From contig QQUU01000067.1 of the NCBI GenBank assembly GCA_003385605.1, positions 1-64,000 of the forward strand: DNA of 64,000 nt. The letters are read 5' to 3'. The stretch comes from Bacteroidota bacterium. Lineage in GTDB: Bacteria; Bacteroidota; Bacteroidia; Flavobacteriales; Schleiferiaceae. Position numbers and translations under genes: made by a program. The notes below the pieces were generated by a model, which saw only the letters and a list, made by a program, of their open reading frames with translations, was not told the origin of the DNA and did no database searches. Positions 61,930 through 64,000 of this stretch are shown here, one piece after another (positions within the stretch are counted from its first letter, which is position 1; every line of letters starts with the position of its first letter).

Positions 61930-64000
61930 TTACTCGACAGTAATGCGCTCTGTTAGCGTTCCTTCATCTGTTGTGAATGTGATGAAGTATACACCTGCCG
62001 ACTCATTGCTGAGGTCAAACTGATTGTTGTATACACCGTTCACTTCTACAACTTCTGTAGAGATCACCTGACCGACCATGTTCACGATAGAGATTTCAAC
62101 GTCTTTCGATTGCTCAGTAGCAAACTCAACGTTAAACAATCCACGCGTTGGGTTCGGGTAGATGCTCAAGCTTCCGTTCATGAAGTCTTCATCAACACTG
62201 ATCTGGTTCACATCGAATGTGAATGTCGCCGTATCTGAAGTACATGGACCGAAGGCAATGATCGTCACCGTCTCACCTGCATTATTTGCAGTGAACGTAA
62301 CAGTACCTGAAGTATCCGAAGATGTTGGACCATTACCGAACTCAACGTATACACTATCCGCATTGCTTGTACCTGAAGTACTCCAATTCGCAGTCCAATC
62401 CGTTGCAGTAATCGTTGCGTTAGCTGTATCTACACTGATTGCCGCTACAGGATCTGGATGTACTTGAATAGTAATTGTAGAATCCTCACGAGGACAACCA
62501 CCAACAGTAACTTTCCAGTTGTAGAAGAAGTAGTGGTAGTTCGTCAATGAACCTTGATCAATACTTACCTCCCCTGTCGGATTCGTAAACGGATAACCAG
62601 TCACACCAAACTCACGGTAAAGTCCACCTGTAGTAGACGATGCCGCATGCATGTTGTAACTACCTGCAGGTATAGGCGCACCCAAGTACACTTGTTCAGC
62701 AGTATTACCCGTAGCTGTCGTAGTTACACTACCAGACCAGACCATTGCACCAGTCGTCTGATCAGTAATGTTGATTACTGTCGTACCGGCCGCATTAGGA
62801 TATAAGGTTACACTGTCAAGTGTAAACTGCTGCGTTGCTGAGAATTTAAGACCCACATTTCCGAAGAATGTATAATTACCACCACCGGTACCGATACCGT
62901 TGGTATTAGCAATTTCCGATGAGGTAGATTCTGCACTCAACGTCAATGTTGTATCCTGAGTAAGCACCAATGAAATAGTTGAATCGGCATCAACAAGTCC
63001 CAATGTATCTCCCATGCTATTGGTCCATAGCAATGACCCAGTTGTTGGGTGGGCAATACTTAGATTGATGGTTTCGCCGTCACAGGCAAATTCAGGAGCA
63101 ATTGGCTGCACCTGCTGTGCATCACTAATAGTTACTGATTTGCTCAATGTATCATTGTATGGACGGCCGTCATTGGTAAGCTGCGTATATGCAACCACAG
63201 ACATTGGACCACCCACGTAATTGCTTACATATCCTAGGATGATTGTATCCTTACCACCAAATGGAATTGATAGGTTTGTAGGCGATTGAGAAAGCGTCTG
63301 ACCCAATACATCGGCACTCACTGTGAGTGATGTCAATGTATTTTGACCATAGTTGGCAATCTCAACACTTACCATGAGGCTATCGTCACCACATGAACCG
63401 TCACCAGGACTTAACAACATTGAAATTGCTGCATCGTCGCCAATAACATCGAATTCATCTGCACCTATATCTACAGTTGTAGAACCAGACATAGGACGAG
63501 CATCACCATCGATGTCCACAGTAATACCTACAGAGTTGTCACCAGCATCATTAGCTAGCGGACCGAATACATGCAGGTCATTTGGACCGGCAAAAATTGG
63601 ATCGCCAACAAGGGTGTTCTGGTGCTTCGTTGTATCCACATTAGCAAGTGACGTTGAATCCGTTGGATAATTCGCCGTACCATCATTGATGTAAGCCAAT
63701 GTTGCACCCGTGCTGTAGAACAAGTTGTAATCTATCGACGCACTTGAGAGGTAGCTGTATAAAGCATACGACCCACTTGTGAAGATGTTATTACGGATGT
63801 CTGTACCTGAACCGTTGTAATAGTCGTAAAGACCGTAGTAGGTACCCACACCAGTGTTGTGGTATACACCAAGATCAGAACCATAGTACACACGCAATCC
63901 GTAGTAACCGTTCATAAACATGTTGTTCGAGATTTCACTATCAAACGCTGCCAATGAAGAAGTCCCCCAGTAAGAAGCGTATACAGAGTAGTAACTCTCC
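61930..64000 (-). CDS. Large T9SS-exported beta-helix protein (partial, 5' end beyond right edge)
   Basis: At least 689 codons in the window; the frame remains open through base 64000 (ESYYSVYASYWGTSSLAAF upstream of an apparent TTG start at 63954), so the true start lies outside. Order: right-handed beta-helix repeats (NNMFMNGYYGLRVYYGSDLG, NNIFTSGSYALYSY), then DVDGDARPMSGSTTVDIGADE, several Ig/CARDB-like domains (about 170-600 in window numbering) and a type A sorting domain (DEDFMNGSLSIYPNPTRG to TLTERITVE). Probably surface-anchored or secreted adhesin or glycan-binding protein. No catalytic motif is recognised. Confidence 0.85.
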   Translation of the reverse strand, partial: ESYYSVYASYWGTSSLAAFDSEISNNMFMNGYYGLRVYYGSDLGVYHNTGVGTYYGLYDYYNGSGTDIRNNIFTSGSYALYSYLSSASIDYNLFYSTGATLAYINDGTANYPTDSTSLANVDTTKHQNTLVGDPIFAGPNDLHVFGPLANDAGDNSVGITVDIDGDARPMSGSTTVDIGADEFDVIGDDAAISMLLSPGDGSCGDDSLMVSVEIANYGQNTLTSLTVSADVLGQTLSQSPTNLSIPFGGKDTIILGYVSNYVGGPMSVVAYTQLTNDGRPYNDTLSKSVTISDAQQVQPIAPEFACDGETINLSIAHPTTGSLLWTNSMGDTLGLVDADSTISLVLTQDTTLTLSAESTSSEIANTNGIGTGGGNYTFFGNVGLKFSATQQFTLDSVTLYPNAAGTTVINITDQTTGAMVWSGSVTTTATGNTAEQVYLGAPIPAGSYNMHAASSTTGGLYREFGVTGYPFTNPTGEVSIDQGSLTNYHYFFYNWKVTVGGCPREDSTITIQVHPDPVAAISVDTANATITATDWTANWSTSGTSNADSVYVEFGNGPTSSDTSGTVTFTANNAGETVTIIAFGPCTSDTATFTFDVNQISVDEDFMNGSLSIYPNPTRGLFNVEFATEQSKDVEISIVNMVGQVISTEVVEVNGVYNNQFDLSNESAGVYFITFTTDEGTLTERITVE

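Noticed and set aside
63954-63956. Start codon of the right-edge T9SS gene
   Set aside because: The codon is TTG and the frame stays open to base 64000, so it is an internal leucine of a gene cut by the window edge.

Overview
The window is a dense, gene-rich stretch of a Bacteroidota chromosome, most likely a marine Flavobacteriia-type organism. Three lines of evidence support this. (1) At least three secreted proteins end in type IX secretion (T9SS) type A sorting domains (genes ending at 861, 51549 and 61930). (2) Many intergenic gaps carry the Bacteroidota -7 promoter element TAnnTTTG. (3) Several gene orders are ones I recall from Flavobacteriia: nusB-DUF1573-yajC-ybbR-coaE, parA-parB-DUF5683-dapB-lepB-WbqC, and ftsK-lolA-lptF-ribB. 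No insertion sequence, prophage, CRISPR array or rRNA operon is visible. No gap above 300 bases lacks a gene; the largest apparent gap (60.96-61.35 kb) is the RNase P RNA gene.

Layout. 0-14.2 kb, all minus strand: an aminotransferase running off the left edge, a T9SS-exported alpha/beta hydrolase, a TonB-dependent receptor, then a tight housekeeping run (Sua5/TsaC, QueE, FolD, Ffh, PepD, ArgS) ending in two adjacent guanidine-modifying (pentein) enzymes. 14.3-23.0 kb, plus strand: a translationally coupled envelope operon, ftsK-lolA-lptF-GT4-GT2-ribB(X)-orphan ABC-type membrane domain. 23.1-26.7 kb: a large beta-rich lipoprotein and a DUF5723 outer-membrane protein. 26.7-28.4 kb, minus: DUF58 protein and two small helical proteins. 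28.65-32 kb, plus: a GHMP sugar kinase and the rpsP-rimM-(membrane protein)-trmN6 operon. 32-37.6 kb: saccharopine dehydrogenase-like enzyme, DUF423, pckA, PIN-PhoH and a DHFR-like reductase. 37.6-40.75 kb, minus: nusB to coaE. 40.9-51.5 kb, plus: ABC exporter, parAB, DUF5683, dapB, lepB, WbqC, acyl-CoA carboxylase and a T9SS protein. 51.8-58.2 kb, minus: sodium symporter, PhyH dioxygenase, sugar porter, a periplasmic unknown, tRNA-Pro(GGG) and two lipoproteins. 58.3-64 kb: trxB, a GT39-type transferase, rnpB, an Smr-domain protein and a beta-helix T9SS protein running off the right edge.

How the genes work together. Much of the window serves core information processing (ArgS, Ffh, QueE, TsaC, S16/RimM, TrmN6, NusB, RNase P, tRNA-Pro, FtsK, ParAB) and the envelope (LolA, LptF, glycosyltransferases, YajC/YbbR, signal peptidase, T9SS cargo). 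The least ordinary items are: a RibB protein whose GTP cyclohydrolase II half has lost its zinc cysteines, coupled to an ABC-type membrane domain without an ATPase; a perfect 28-bp palindrome lying on the MIDAS codons of the DUF58 gene; a coupled pair of small helical proteins of unknown role; a terminator-like hairpin placed directly before the ybbR start codon; and a PhyH dioxygenase coupled to a sugar porter. I did not find a clearly new multi-gene system. These are the places I would look first.
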